Assembly (NCBI GenBank): GCA_013397435.1
Contig: VZRG01000305.1
Span: 510,081 to 574,080, forward strand
Direction: 5' to 3'
DNA length: 64,000 nucleotides
Source: Erythrocercus mccallii
Taxonomy: Eukaryota > Chordata > Aves > Passeriformes > Dicruridae
Below the pieces are notes generated by a model. The model searched no databases and was not told the origin of the DNA. It saw only the letters and a list, made by a program, of their open reading frames with translations. The position numbers and the translations under genes are program-made. Shown here piece after piece: positions 27,335 through 40,700 of this stretch (position 1 is the stretch's first letter; every line of letters begins with the position of its first letter).

Positions 27335-30300
27335 AATTACCATGAGTGCAGGCAGAAACAAGCAAGCTTTGGGAGAGTTGTCAGTGACTCCCCTTCTGAG
27401 GATGGTTTTGGTCACTAGGGAGTAGCCAGGAGGACAGAAAAGTGACCAAGAAGCCATGCAAAGTAGGTAACTGAGTTCACCAAGGACACATCTCCCATGA
27501 CAAAGAGAGATGTGGTCAGAAAAAGCCAATAGTCAGGAAGAATCTTTGTACAAAGGAAAAGGAGCACTGGGGATCCGGGGCCCTGCTGCGGCCTGCCTGC
27601 AGATTGGTACTTATTCCTGTGGTGAGAACACAAGACAGCTGTAAGCAACAGCTTAGCCTAGTGCTCACCAGTAATTCACAAAATTTTATACTCACCACAT
27701 CTACTGTTCTCATATTTACTGGTGTGGGAGAGCTGGCATGTTCCAGCAAAGCTAGTGGAAAAGGATAATGTTTGAAAAAGGTGAAAAGGGGGGTTTTCTT
27801 CTAGGGCTCATAAATAAATGTTTTTAGAAAGGCAAGATTTTACTTAGGTTTACATGATAACCTCTCCCCCTACTACTCATTAGACTGGATAAACATTTTG
27901 CAGCAACAAAATAAAGTCTAGAAATTGCCCCAGTGGGCTCTGGTAGCCCATATCACTTATTATTTCTCTCTCAGCTTAAAAAGACAACTTGATTGTTATT
28001 AAAATTTCACATATCCATCTTTATACACAGTCAGCTTTGGTCTACTGGTATAAAATAGGAAACAAAAACCCTGAAATGTTAAATATAGTGCTATTGGTCC
28101 ATGTATATGATCAACTCAGAAATCCCCAGCAACAATCCATGGTAAGAAATGAAGAACAAAAACACAAAAAAGCCTGCTGAATAAGATAGAACAGTTGTTC
28201 AGGACTCCTGAATGTATTCTCCCATGGATATATTTGTACTTTACAATTCAGTTTCTCCACTGCCTAATTATCTACAGAAAATTTAGTCTTGGGTGGATTA
28301 TAATAGGTTCTGCTTCAGTTCAGCCAAGACAGAATCATAGATGGTTGGTACAAGGCCAGCAGCACAGGAGTAGAAGATTGCTGAACTATTTTCAGGGTCA
28401 CTTCTTATTCTAACTTTCCTACAGTGTGTCCAAGCATAAAGTAATCTTACCTTTTTATGTTCAGCATATATCCAGGTCTGACATAGAAGTTTTTACTTTC
28501 CTGCCTAATTCAAACATCTTTGAGATGTGAATAATTACCAGCTCACCACTTGTGCAGGGTCTAGATATAGCCTGCCTTCTCACTCTCTGTCCTTCTAACA
28601 GCACTGGTTCTGTCCTTTTCTCAAGATGAGATGCTCTAGACATCTCATGTACAATTAAGCATAAGAGCTTGGTTTTCACGACTTTGTTTCAACCTCTTTA
28701 CTTACAAGAAAAAAATTTCTTTACTTGAGGAAAAATTCTCTTTAGATGCTTTTGAAAATGACAGGTCTGTGCTCCACAGTTCAACCAGTGTGTACTGCTT
28801 GTGCCTGGGAATATATTGAAAGAGGGATAAACTGAATGCTAGGAGACCTCCATCATTACAGTGCATTAATACTACAGACTTTAACTTCTCTGTAATTCTT
28901 ACATGGAGATTCCTATAATGTTATAAAGTCCCTATTGTCTTGAACAGAACAGAGTCTGGTACTTTCCTCCTTTTTATAACATACTTGACATTTATAATAC
29001 CATCAAAAGCTTTGAGGTTTTCTGACAGAAGCTCTCAAAACCTTGCTTCCTGTTCTGATCTACAGGCAGACATAAATTTCACGGCAGAGCAATATGTGCA
29101 CCAGCAAACTCTCAGTTTCAAAAGTGTTCCTGTGTTTTAGGGTTGTATTTTATTCATTTTGCCTCTCCCAACATTGCACTATTGGCTGATACTCTATTTG
29201 AAAATCAGCATCAAGGTGGTCTTAAGCTCCTCCTTGGGCAAAGGTAAACTTTCAAAGTATTATCTGCCAGACACCAACACTTCAAAGATTCATGGAGGCC
29301 CTGTATGACCTTTCCATGGCCTGGGTTGCCTTTTCCATCACCTCTTCACCAGAGCTAAAGTCTACTTTAGGGTGTTGATGTGGCAACCAACTTTCTACAT
29401 TGTGAGCTGGAAGAGACCCAGGTGGTGCAAGTTCTCACTCTAAACACAAAGGCTCTCCCTGATCCCTCAATCCTTCTGCCAAAGCATGGTAAGAGTCTAC
29501 CTGATTCACGTACACAGCACAAGTCCAACTTCAGTGGCTTCACTCCAGACTTGGAGTCCCTGGCTGGCAAGAACATCCTGCTGCGTAGGTGTTCAGGGTG
29601 ACAAGAGCTTTAGCTCCTGCCAGCAGAGACACGCCTGGATCCTCCCACAGAGAGCACCCAAGCTGTTCACAAACAACTATCCTGGAGAGCAAATGTTCCA
29701 TTCCCTCTACAGGTTTCTCGACATTTTTGAATTTCCTATTGTTCCCAGAGAAGTAACTCCTGGATTATAGCCCTGCTTGGTGGAGCACCTTTCCCTAGAG
29801 CTAGGAATATGTTGATTGTGTGAATAATAGAAGGACCTTGGCAACACCTTCCACCGGATAATATCCATTTCCTCCCACTAAACAACTCAATTTCCATCAA
29901 AAAATATCCTTAGAAGGATATTTTTCATTTAGATAGTTGTGCTGTCTCCAAGATCAACCAGTCAGACTGGTCTATAGGTTTATTCCTTTCTGTAAAATTT
30001 TTTTTAGTCAGATACATCCTTATAACCCAAAGGCACAACTAAAAAGCCAATATCCTCAACATCATTAAATCCTTTGCAAATGATTTAAATTCAAGACAAT
30101 AAACTAATGTAGTCAGTGGGCTAACATAAGCTAGGTTGGTTTTCACTATCTAGCTTCTGGCAGAGACTCTGCCAAATTTATTCGGGCTGTTTACATTGTA
30201 GATGGTCCCTTAATTACCTCTACAAAAATCTAGCAGCACATCTTGGTCCACAGCCTTTTTTTACAGCAAATAGCAATGCCTTTCAATGCCTCTGAGTGAC

Positions 30301-32613
30301 TGCTCTGCAATAATTAATCCTGTTTTGCCGAAGTCTCTGGGCTGCAAACAGCTAGGGACACTCAACTCATTCCAGTTAATCTGGAGGTCCTAAGGCAACC
30401 ACCAAGCAAACCTAGGTCCCCGGATGTCTTTTTCCCATGGATTATTTCAGAGTCATGAGGAGAGTCCATCATATCTGTGGTCTGAGAAGTATTTCAGAGA
30501 AGTAATTAGTATGCTGGGATCCTGTTCACAAGAGGAGATTGTGCTCAGAGGTTGAAGAAAGTGAACTACTCCCAGAAGACAGAAGTGAAGAGCCCACACT
30601 GCAAATGGCAAACCTGATATGCCAGCAAAATACAAAGGGTACTTACCATGGACTCATAGACCATTAAGATCCACAAATTGCAATTTAAGAATCACCAGCT
30701 GAGGCTTCAATAATACAGACAGTCTTAAAATACAGACAGTCTATGGCTTAAAAAATTTTGTCTAAACTTTTCATTTTTACAGATCTGCAGACAAACAACA
30801 ACTTTTCTCACAATCATTGTTCACACTCTAAAGCCAGGTTTCCAAGCTTCCCACCCAGCAGTTGCAGGTTACCAAAGGAAGAAAACCTCTAACACTATAA
30901 CTCTTAAGCAATAAAAATGTTTGTTAAGTAGGATAATCACAGTCCAAATGCTTATATTCCTGATTCATTTGTACCATAACTTCTGTGTGACTCCATTCGG
31001 AATATTAGTGCTGTGCTAGGCAAGGTACTAGGCAAGCTAAAGACAGACATGCATCAGGACTTCAAAAACCCTGAACACTCAAGGGTGAAAGAAAATTGGA
31101 AAAGAGGAAGAGCATGGACAAATTGTAATGTCAAATTAGTACCCCAGGCCCTAAATACCCTAATAACCCTAAATAACTAGGTCAATCCCATTCTATCAGT
31201 CTGACACTGACCCTAGTAAAATATAAATGCCATTTACAAAAGGATTGAGAACTATATGGAACTCTATGTAGATAATGATAATCAACATATATTTATGGAA
31301 AATAACTACTATCAAATAAATTGATATCCTATCATGACAGTTTTTATAGCAATAATTGAGGGAGTAGAACAGCTTAAATATATATAAAGGATTTTGACAG
31401 GCACCAACATTTGCACCAGAAAGACAGAAGATGAAGAAATCAGTAAAGAGTTTAATCAAAAGTTTTATCATCAAAATGTTGATGGCAATGGCCTTCAAGC
31501 AACAGTCTTAAGCGAGGCTCCACAGTCAGAGAATCTCCTCAGGCATCTATGGCTCTGAACAATCACAGATCATGATTTGATAGCAAACTTGCAGTGCTGC
31601 ACTTTGGCCATAACACAAATGCAAACTTTGGATCTTTGAACAGATCTGTACTAAATCCATTGTGGGAATCACAGGACTAATGCTGCTTTAGTGCACCAAA
31701 TTCTGATGTTGAAAGGAACTCTGGAAATCAGACAGGACCCCAAAGAACAGCCAAGGGGCCAATTATGCCTTATGAAGATTACAACGCATCACTCCAGTTT
31801 TTTCCTCAAAAAGATAAAGAAAACTTTACCAAGGAGCAGAGATTCATCCACTCAATCAGAAAATACAAGGACATGATTCACAAGCTGAAGGCAGAGGCAG
31901 CCTTCAGCAGGGTTGGCTACTATGGGCTCCCCTGATAGCCCACAGACAAAAATAGGTTCTTGCAGGTTCTTCATCTACACCCATTTTAGATATCTAATTC
32001 TGGATGAGATTGATCGTAGACCAAAATTTCCCATGGCTCTTTGCTTTCCAGAGAGAGAATCTGGAGGGAAACAAGCTTGAATACCCCTTATGCAGAGAAC
32101 TGAAGCTGGGAGGGAGATAAACCACCCAATTGAACTGGAGGTCAGATTCACTTTAGACAGCACTGGGACAACATTTCAAGAGTCAGAGTAGATTTCCTTC
32201 AGCAAAGGCATCTAAATCAGGGGCAGAGGGTGCATTGCTGTTGTGACAAGTCCCATGGCCTGCATCATGCAGGTAGTCAGGCAGTGCTGTTGCAGTGCTT
32301 CCTTCTGGATTTCTGTCAATCTACGCTTGCCTAAATTTCTTGCAAGGTGGCTTGAATTCTTCACATGAGCAGTCCCATTTATTTAAACCATCAGTCTTGT
32401 TTTACGGACTGCTGTCATATAAGAATGCCTACAGTATGCAGGCTTAAATAAACATTGTATGTGCGCTTGTGCACACATATGTAAATGCATAACATGTACA
32501 TCTATACGAGTTTTTACATTTATGACTGGATCTTGATCCAGAAACGAGCAAGCAGTTCACTGTTCACTACAGTCTACTTGGTTCTAGGCTGTTGGTGACT
32601 TTCTGATGCTCTC
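27335..32613. other. intergenic, no gene seen
   Basis: No gene or clear repeat. The stretch includes an AT-rich section (30900-31500) and a 26-bp palindrome at 29900-29925. Around 31560-31760 a few words ('gcactttggccataacac', 'ttgaaaggaactctggaaat') faintly recall old CR1 sequence but are too short and scattered to call. Confidence 0.6.
29900..29925. repeat. near-perfect 26-bp palindrome
   Basis: AAAAATATCCTT (29900-29911) is followed by a 2-nt AG spacer and its exact reverse complement AAGGATATTTTT (29914-29925). It is an AT-rich dyad that could extrude as a cruciform. No function is assigned. Confidence 0.85.
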
Positions 32614-32840
32614 TTTGGTGACCAGCAGATCAAGGGTGGTGATTCTACCCCACTGCCCTGTTCTGGTAAGATCCCACTTGCAGTGCTACATTCAGCTCTG
32701 GGGGCATCAACAAAAGAAGATTATGGGCCTGCTGGAGCCAGTCCAGAGGAGGGCCATGAAGGTGATCAATCAGAGGGATGGAGGGAAGAACTACAAACGT
32801 GGACTAATTAGCTTGAGAAGTGAAGGATATAGCTACAAAT
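32614..32840 (+). mobile_element. CR1 LINE copy, 5' piece of split element
   Basis: Plus-strand CR1 sequence from 'ggtgaccagcagatcaaggg' through 'agatcccacttgcagtgct' and 'gccagtccagaggagggcca' to the section just before the 'ctgttcagcctg' word. It then stops abruptly and resumes at about 33061 with the expected next section, so the two pieces are one copy interrupted by about 220 bp. The 78-codon frame at 32606-32842 is the decayed RT C-terminal and UTR region, not a gene. Confidence 0.85.
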
Positions 32841-33060
32841 AGGGGAGGTGAGTAGTAATTATTAAAAAAAAGTTATATAATCTGTAACCAAGGAATGCTC
32901 ATGCATTTGTTAAAATGTATAAATAGTGATGACTGGGGAGCCAACCCTTTGTGGGTTACCACCCAGCTCCCTACTTTGCACAAACTAGAATAGAAAATAG
33001 AAATAGCATGCCTTGATGTGTGAGTTGGTGCCATGCATCAGGTAACAAACACCTATGTTT
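32841..33060 (+). mobile_element. insert within CR1, possible solo LTR (core 32883-33047)
   Basis: About 220 bp of non-CR1 sequence divides the CR1 copy. Inside it, 32883-33047 begins TGTAACC and ends GGTAACA, an imperfect terminal inverted repeat of the TG...CA type. It has a TATA box TATAAATA at 32918-32925 and an AATAGAAAATAGAAATAG stretch where a poly(A) signal might once have stood. This layout suits a short solo long terminal repeat of an endogenous retrovirus. I see no coding region and no clean target-site duplication, so the boundaries and the class are uncertain. An ordinary indel-derived spacer is the alternative. Confidence 0.4.
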
Positions 33061-33436
33061 GGGACACTTTGGGCTGTTCAGCCTGAAAAAAACTCAAGGG
33101 AGATCTTATAGAGGGGCTAGAAGAAAGTTGGAATGGGATTTTTGACAAAGGCATGCAGCGACAGAACAAGGGAAAATGGCTTTAAACTGAAAGAGGGTAG
33201 GTTTGGATTAAATATTAGGAAGAAATTCCTGTGAGGATGGTGAGACACTGACAGAGGTTGCTCAGGGAAGTTGTGGATGCCTCATCCCTGGAAGTGTTAA
33301 AGGCCAGACTGGATGGGGCTCTGAGAAACCTGTCTAGAGGAAGGTACTCCTGCTCATGTCAGAGGAGTTGGAACCTGATGATCTTTAAGCTCCTTTCCAG
33401 CCCAAACTATTCCATAATTTGGTGATTCTATGATTC
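33061..33436 (+). mobile_element. CR1 LINE copy, 3' piece of split element
   Basis: This continues the copy at 32614. Its ordered words are 'tttgggctgttcagcctg', 'ggctttaaactgaaagaggg', 'aaatattaggaagaaattcc', 'tgcctcatccctggaagtg', 'gaacctgatgatctttaagc' and the terminal 'ggtgattctatgattc'. The 3' end is intact, including the short octamer repeats. No clear duplication flanks it. Confidence 0.9.
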
Positions 33437-34356
33437 ACCAAGAAGACCCTTGCTTTAGCACAGCAGCAGTTTACATCTAGACACTTAGAGTGGTGAAGAG
33501 TCACCAGTTTGTTGACATACTATTAAAAAAAAAAATGGCAGTTAGTTGATACTGTTTATTGATCCCCCGTGAAGCAGTGACAATCTTTCTCAAGCCAGAG
33601 GGACAGGAGCAAGGGCAGAAACATATCCAAAAAGATCATTTAAATTGCTTTGCTCAGTAACTAGACATAAAGTCTTGCCAGCAATTTTTCTTGGTTTGTC
33701 CATAATCTGGGTAAAAATGGAGATTTTTTTAAGATACATACAAATGCTGGCCTAGCATCTCTAATAACATTCACACCTGCTGCTTGTTTTTGTGCTCTTC
33801 AGGTTCCACCTTGGTGAGAAGCAGAGGCTGAATGAAAGGCGGGAGTTACCTGCGCCAGTTCACATCTTGTGTTGCAACTTTGTGGGAAGGAACGCTTGCT
33901 CTTGGTATTGTAAATTAGGGAGAATAATTCCCTCATTTCTGTCTGGGGTGGAGCTGCCACTGAATTGCACACCTTTGGTTTCTGAAATCCAGCCAAGGGC
34001 TATTACAGTCCCATATGTGACCAAGAAGCAGACAATCAGCTTAACCTGTCCATGCTAGTTTGGTTCTGGTACTCTCACTGTCCTGACAGCCCTAGGATCA
34101 AAGATAATAGAGCAACGGGTAAAGAAATGGAAAGTGACATGGCTATTTTCAGACTAACAAGTGAAATCTGTTCTTCAGTCCAGCAGAAAACTCAGATTTG
34201 TTGGGTCACTGTTAAGCCAGATAAGAACAGCTGCCTAAAAAGAATCCAATCCACTGACAAATGGTGGAGCTGACACATGGAGAGAGGATAGTGTTACTAA
34301 GAAAAGTTGCTCAGAGTAGATGTCTGGTCACTTTCTGTAGTGCCAGGTGACAAAAC

Positions 34357-34383
34357 AAAAAAAAAAAAAAAAAAAAAAAAAAA
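34357..34383 (+). repeat. poly(A) run, 27 nt
   Basis: Uninterrupted adenines. It could be a simple repeat or the remnant tail of an old retrocopy. The 500 bp upstream show no recognisable coding sequence, so I favour a simple repeat. Confidence 0.9.
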
Positions 34384-34775
34384 GATTGCAAGACTAGGAG
34401 TTTTTTAGGCACTTCTTAAACCCTATGTTTACCCTGAGTCCAGAAGTCCAAATTAGCTTAAGCACCTATTGTGTTTACCAGCCTAGTTCCTCAAAAATAT
34501 CAGGGAATGGCCAAAAGGCTTCTCCAGTTTTCCTGTGCATGGTTTTTGTACATACAGACCTCCTTTTTATGGTGTGCACAAAGGTGAGAGGGAAGCTCTA
34601 CCCTGAGTAAACAGCCTCTGTAGGAAGAACATTTAGGCATTCCTAGTATTTTCATCTAAAGAACTCAAAATATTTATAAACTGCCATTAACTAACCTCCC
34701 AACATTTCCTGCAAAATATATACGTAGCCTCCTAAGTTTGGGGATGTGGTATAGAAGCTCTGGAGTAATTTTTTC

Positions 34776-34793
34776 TTTTTTTTTTTTTTTTTT
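34776..34793 (+). repeat. poly(T) run, 18 nt
   Basis: Uninterrupted thymines following a shorter T-run with a single C interruption; low-complexity tract. Confidence 0.85.
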
Positions 34794-36982
34794 AATTTTA
34801 CCAGCCCATTTCAGTTAAAAGTAAGATGGCTGGAAGCTAAACAAATGCTGAAGCTGAGACCTTAAAACTGGAACACATTTCTGGATTTAGCAGCTTAAAT
34901 TTTCCAACAAATGCAGTTTTATAGCATGAACATCTCAGACTTAAAGACATCAGGCTTAACCTATGCTTAAAGGTCCCTCAGCACCTGATAGTCTTCACAG
35001 CTGCTGAGTTTTATTGCTAGAACCAGACAGTTCAAACTGGGGACATCAGCCAGTTTAATAAAAGCACAGCAAAATATCTCAACTGTGACCTATTTCAAGT
35101 ATCATCTGTTATAGGCATGCTCATGTCTTATCAAAAAGCCATGAAAGCCAAAGTTTGGACAGGATGTTGGACTGGAAACAGCAGCTTGCTACACCTGGTT
35201 GTGGAGCACTTGTCCATTACGAGGAGAAGCCCAACTCTGACAGTAAAATCCACAGTTACACCAACCACAGGCTCAAAAAATTCCAACACTGCACAGACCA
35301 AAACCAAAGAAAAGTAATGGGAGAAGAAAAAAGCCTCAACCTTCCCCTCCAAACAGATTTTTCTTCAAAATTATTATGAGGAGGTAAATTTGAGCATCAG
35401 ACCATGGTACAGACAGTCTTACTTATGCAGAGATCCATCCATGTCTAAAAGTAAAGGGCCTCCTAGAAATCTTTCTATAATGCAAATAAGGCATATGTTG
35501 GTTTCTGCTAGTTTCTGTAGGAGCCTGAACTGCAGAACAGAGACACCAGAGGGTGGGAAAGGGGAAAATGGGTAGAGAGGATATGTTAATTGTCATGAAC
35601 TCTCTCAAATAAATGGGAATGTGGCTGCTAGCATCATAAATGGGGCTAGACCTCTCAGACCAGAACTGAAAAAAGAAGCACTGGGGACTTTCCATGCCAG
35701 GAATAAGTTTAGACCCCAAGTCAGACATGCCTAACCACATTTGTTGGAAAATTTAGGGTGCTAAATCCACAGCCATGTTCCAGTTTTAAGGTTTTATCTT
35801 CAGCATTTGCTTAGCTGCAGCCAGGTCACTCTCAACCAAAATATGTTGGCAAACAGGGTGAAAAGATGAAATTACTCCAAAGTTTCTAGACTGGAAGCAC
35901 TGTTTGTAGTTCTGTAAATCAAATTACCTGGATCTGTAGAGAAAACAATTGAACTGACATGGAAGAAATAATATTTAAAGCATGATCCTTCACAGCTTTC
36001 ACAAAAGGGAAAGCTTTCTTGCTTGGCCAGTGCTCATTCTCACTTGGTTTCACAGGCACAATCAGTGGTGTCGGTCTCTACACCTGCCTTTTAGGCTGGA
36101 CAGTAATGCCTGGGTTTCCATATGCCTTTCTTTGGAGGGAGCTCTGACCTAGCACAGCTCCATCTCTTAGCCACAGCCACTAACTCCATAATTTCCAAGC
36201 CCTCTTTTCTGGCAAGCTATGTTTTGGCTGAATCAGCTCCCTGAGCCGGTCCCTGAGCAGCTCCCCTGCATGGTCAGCAGAAAGGGTCAGGAAAAGTAGC
36301 CAGAGTCTTCTGAGGCTCTGTAGTCACCATTGTGTGGAGCCACAGACGATGTTGGGTTTGGCTGGAGCTGAAAGGTGTGTCCCAGCTGTTTGCTTTTGCA
36401 CGTGACTGCTGGTGAGCAGACAACTAACAGCCTCATCCCAAAACTCAGCATTTGCCTAGATGAATCCCATTTCCAGTTTCCCTAAAGAAAACCAGCCTTG
36501 AAAACAGGTCTTTGACGTGCACACACACCCACCATTTTCTTGAGGCTGTCTACCTACACACCACAAATTCATCTGCTTCACCTCAACCCGTGAGCAAATA
36601 AATAGGTAATAGATATAGAGGCTGATATAACACGCAAAGATGTATTTTGCAAAAACTGAGAATGGATTTGATGTCTTGGAAACAAAGCCCAGGGTACGTC
36701 CCTGCTTGTAGCCCTAGGGATTGAAACACTTTGTCTTTTGAAGACTGCTTTCGGTTCTGAAAAACTTTGATTTCCATTGCCATCTGCCTCATTTCAATTC
36801 CACTGGTTCCAAGTTTGCACTGACATGTCTACCTGATGTCAGACTCTCCCAGTGACTGAAAATGTGCTCACATTTATGCTTCACATCTGATCAACTACAC
36901 AAATTCCACTAATGACTTCTCAAGGAGCTGTTTCCCAGCAGCCCGGTGGCCAAATACTCTCCATATCTAGTCCAGACAATTC

Positions 36983-37010
36983 ATTTTATACTTTAAATTT
37001 TATACTTTAA
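36983..37010 (+). repeat. 2 x 14-bp perfect tandem duplication
   Basis: The unit ATTTTATACTTTAA occurs twice head to tail, followed by a partial third copy (gactttaaat). AT-rich slippage product. Confidence 0.85.
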
Positions 37011-37764
37011 GACTTTAAATACATTAAATAATATGACATAGTTATTAATTTAGCTATGAATAGCTCCACCAAGCTCATTGTTTTGGCTTACTTTATCAGC
37101 TTTGGCAGAAAGACCACGCACTGTCACATTGCACAAACGGGCTGAGAAGCTGCTTTACCTGGACGTGTGACTGAGAAGATGCTCTCCCAGAAATTTTGGC
37201 TGGCTCTCTGCACTACAGCAACTCTCAGACCAGGTACATCTTGCCCATCCACTGGTTCAAATGACTGACAACTCTCCCTGTCTCTCTGTTCTGCACTAAT
37301 CAGCAACTGATTCTGTCCTTTGCCATTTCTTTCTCCACATGGTCTTCACCTCTCCTCTCCCAATCACCTTGCACTTACCTTCCTTCCTTTCTGCAACTCA
37401 TGTCCTTTTGGTTTTCCTTCCCCTTAGCTTCTTTCTTCCTAAACCCAACAAAATCAACTATGAAAGACTTTGACCGTAACACTGACTGCCAGCATGCTAT
37501 TCCATCCATTTGTTTGTTTCCCCTTTTCCCAGTCTGTTTCCCTTTTCACAACAAAGACCATAGAGACTGTAAAGCAGAAATGACTCCCTGGAGAAGGTTT
37601 TTCCAAAACTCGGGCAGGTGGGACCCCATTTTGCCACATACAATGCTGATAAAGCAGGAGCATAAAACTCTTCAAAAAGTGGAGGACCATAGGAATGTAA
37701 CAAAATCAGGTACCCAGAAGCCCCAGGCCTCCTTGATTTCCATCATCTTTCAAAGGGTATGTTT

Positions 37765-37799
37765 ATATCTATATTTGTATCTCTCTCTATATATATATG
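37765..37799 (+). repeat. CT/AT simple repeat
   Basis: A mixed tatat and ctctct tract ending in an (AT)n run; short impure microsatellite. Confidence 0.75.
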
Positions 37800-40700
37800 C
37801 TCCACAACATTGGATTTCTTTCGGACTGTGTCATATCAAAAGCAAGTTGATTATTTCTCCATACATACCTAGGAACTAAGATGTGCCTTGTTCAAATGTA
37901 TAGATAAAATGTGTTTCCAAGTTTTCTATAAGCTAAAAGAGCAGGACAGAATAGAGATTTTTTTTTTAATTCGAATTCACTGATCAGAGCTATATTTTTG
38001 CCTTGCCTTGAAAATAAAGTCAAAATAAGTCATTAAATATGTTCATATTGGTGTATCAAAATCCTTTCTCAAGCGAGAAATAAGGAAATAATTTTCAAAT
38101 ACAGTTAAATATATCTTGACCTTAAAAGAAATCACACTTACGATTTTTAAAAATGCTACTGCTGTAAAAAACATGACAGTCCCCTAGAGAACTGGATCCT
38201 CTTATCAACAGATAGAAAACACCCCTAGTAAACACAGATGCTGTTTAACCATGGTTTTCACTGCCACTGAAGTTAGAGGTTGCTCTTGCAGCTGCTGAGC
38301 ACAATTTATTATGTCTGCACCACTAAAGCCTCTAAGAACCTGAACATACAGAATCAGAGATCATCCTCCCTTTTATGAGTCTTTTACAACTGGGTAAACC
38401 AAACCCTTAAAAAAACCCATAAAACCAGTGCTGCTGTGAGCCCCACATGCCGCCATCAGCAGGGAGGGCTCAGGGCTCTCCGTGGGCAGCTCAGAGGTGC
38501 TTGTGAAGCAGCAGTGACTTACCTGAAGTACAGCAGCCTTTGGAGCTGGGGGCAGTCATGGTTTGGCCAAGGGATAGGCAAGCCTTGGCTGGCCAGGGCT
38601 CATGCTCTTCCCTTGCACAGTGGGTTGGAGTCACATTCCAGCAATTAGCACAGCAGCCCCAGGAACGAAGAGCGTGCAGGGCTGGCTGGCTGAGACCCTG
38701 CGCCAGCAGATCTGCCAGCTGGATTTCATCCCCTTGGCTGCCAGAAACAGCTTTGTATCATCACTCAGTTAACTAATGCACAAAAGGCAACTGTGATGTT
38801 GGTATGCAATCGCCTCTTAAATTACAGAATTATGGATCCTTCCTCAGTCACATTATGAGGATGCATAGTAAGAGTGAATAAGGGAGCTGTCACAGTCAGC
38901 TGTGTTCCGAGTTCCCTTTACCCTGCCAAAGGTGCAAGAAGTCGTAACTTCTCCACAAAGCTGCAGTAACTGACTGAGCAAATACGAGCAGATCACTGCA
39001 CATGAGGGAAAAAAAAGCAAACAAAAATAAATTTTTAAAAATTAGTTAATACACATCACCTCCAAATTAATTTTGTTCAGAGGGAGTAGGCTCACATGCT
39101 TCACGTTGCATTTACAATAGCCTCAGAGTATCTGCGCAGCCTCTGGAGTAGGTAGCAGAGAACTTCCTGAAGTTCTCATAATGACCTCAACACATCTTAA
39201 CATTGCTAACGGCTAATGTCAAAACAGGGTTCAGGACAAACTAGGAAAACTTTAGGAGAGACATAGGAGCTTTCAGAACCAGTCAAAACTATTTCTTACT
39301 ACAAATTGTCAATTGCAAGCTTCTTAGAAATAGGAGTATTTTCATCCTGTTTGGAAAGTGCTCCACACCTTGTGAACACTGCTAATAAAAGCACACAAAA
39401 GAAGAGCTGCTAAATAATAGCTGATGCCAACACAAACAGGAAGGAACTCTGGATGCCCAGATGCTGACATTGCACCCATTATTTGGGTGTCCCTAAACCA
39501 CTGCCAAACCTGTCACCAAGGAGAAGGTGGGAGAGAAAAGACAGGGAAGAGAGAATGGATCTGCTTGATAATAAAGTCTAACAGTGCTTTACAAAATGCA
39601 TGGTTCTCTGTTATTGAATTTGAAATACATTAAAAAGTCCAGATTTCAGTCAGTTGAGGTACCAAACATTAAGTTTAAATTAAACACCTTACAGTTTACA
39701 TTAATGGAGGTTTAGGTATCTCCCTTTTCTTTTAAAAGTGGAAATTTAGAGAAAATAACCATTCAGTCTTGAAGAGGAACATACAGAGGTGACAGCTTTC
39801 TTAAAAATTCTTTTTGAATGTTTTGAGAACAGTCAGCATTGATCAGACTTCACATTTCAAAGCTTCACAGAGGAAGCAGCTTTGGACACAGATCTAAGGA
39901 AAGAAAGCTACGTTTGCAATGCATATGGTAGTCCATTAGCATTATATTTTCAACACTTGAGTGAAGTCTGTGATTTCCTGCATGTTGACTGGTGAGCTAC
40001 AGCATAAATTCACTCTCGCACAGTATTTATAGCTGCTGGCATTCAAGACTCAGTTGCGATGTCTACTCAGTGTCTCTTCACATGAAGTCCTATAATGGGC
40101 TGGTTTAGCTTCGGGCAGGGTAAGACTTTCCTTCATCTTTAGCTCAGCATTTCTTAATCACTTCCCGCGAGTTAACAAGCTTGGTGTCATTCTGTTAACA
40201 TCCAAAGGAAAGAGCTCAAACTATGAATCTGGCAAGAAAATGCTATTCTGTCCTCCACTGGAACTCCATTCTACATCATTAACACCTTTAAAAAGCAGTA
40301 AAACTGCACATTTCACACGCATTTCTCTTCTGGCTGACCTTAGCTATCAGCACTGGAGAAGCTGCTGCTACTGACACACTACTACTTCTAGACAAGTACT
40401 GCTAGGCTCACTGTTCAGCATCACTGTTGAGTATCTTTGAAAGGCTTTTCAGATGCCTACATGAATGATTTTTTTAACTCCTTACTCACCAACAAAGTAA
40501 AGAAAAAAAAAGTAGTCATGGGTGTGGGGGGGAGGATGGATTTGTAACACTGTCTTATCCCTGTCCTTTGCACAGCCTCCATAGAGCTGCTAGGGAAGAG
40601 CTGCTCGGGATGGTTAGAGATGTTGTTTCTCCCTGCTCTGTCTTCGCCTTGAGAAGTATCTGTGCATTTTTTTCTGCCCTAAAAGTTTAAAAATCCAACC

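Noticed and set aside
28328..28350. 'gaatcatagatggttgg' as a CR1 tail
   Set aside because: The match is under 20 bases and the adjoining sequence does not continue as CR1.
31560..31760. Faint CR1-like words
   Set aside because: Only two or three short scattered matches; too weak to separate from chance without a profile search.
33780..34383. Possible processed retrocopy ending in the 27-nt A run
   Set aside because: No recognisable coding sequence, no AATAAA shortly before the A run and no flanking duplication seen.
37400..37879. 159-codon plus-strand open frame
   Set aside because: Its composition follows pyrimidine-rich and AT simple sequence (a Leu/Tyr run from the 37765-37799 repeat), with no domain or exon signals.
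38517..38530. Perfect minus-strand splice donor CAG|GTAAGT suggesting a non-coding RNA exon
   Set aside because: A 9-base donor string is expected about once in two windows of this size by chance, and no matching acceptor or conserved exon was evident.
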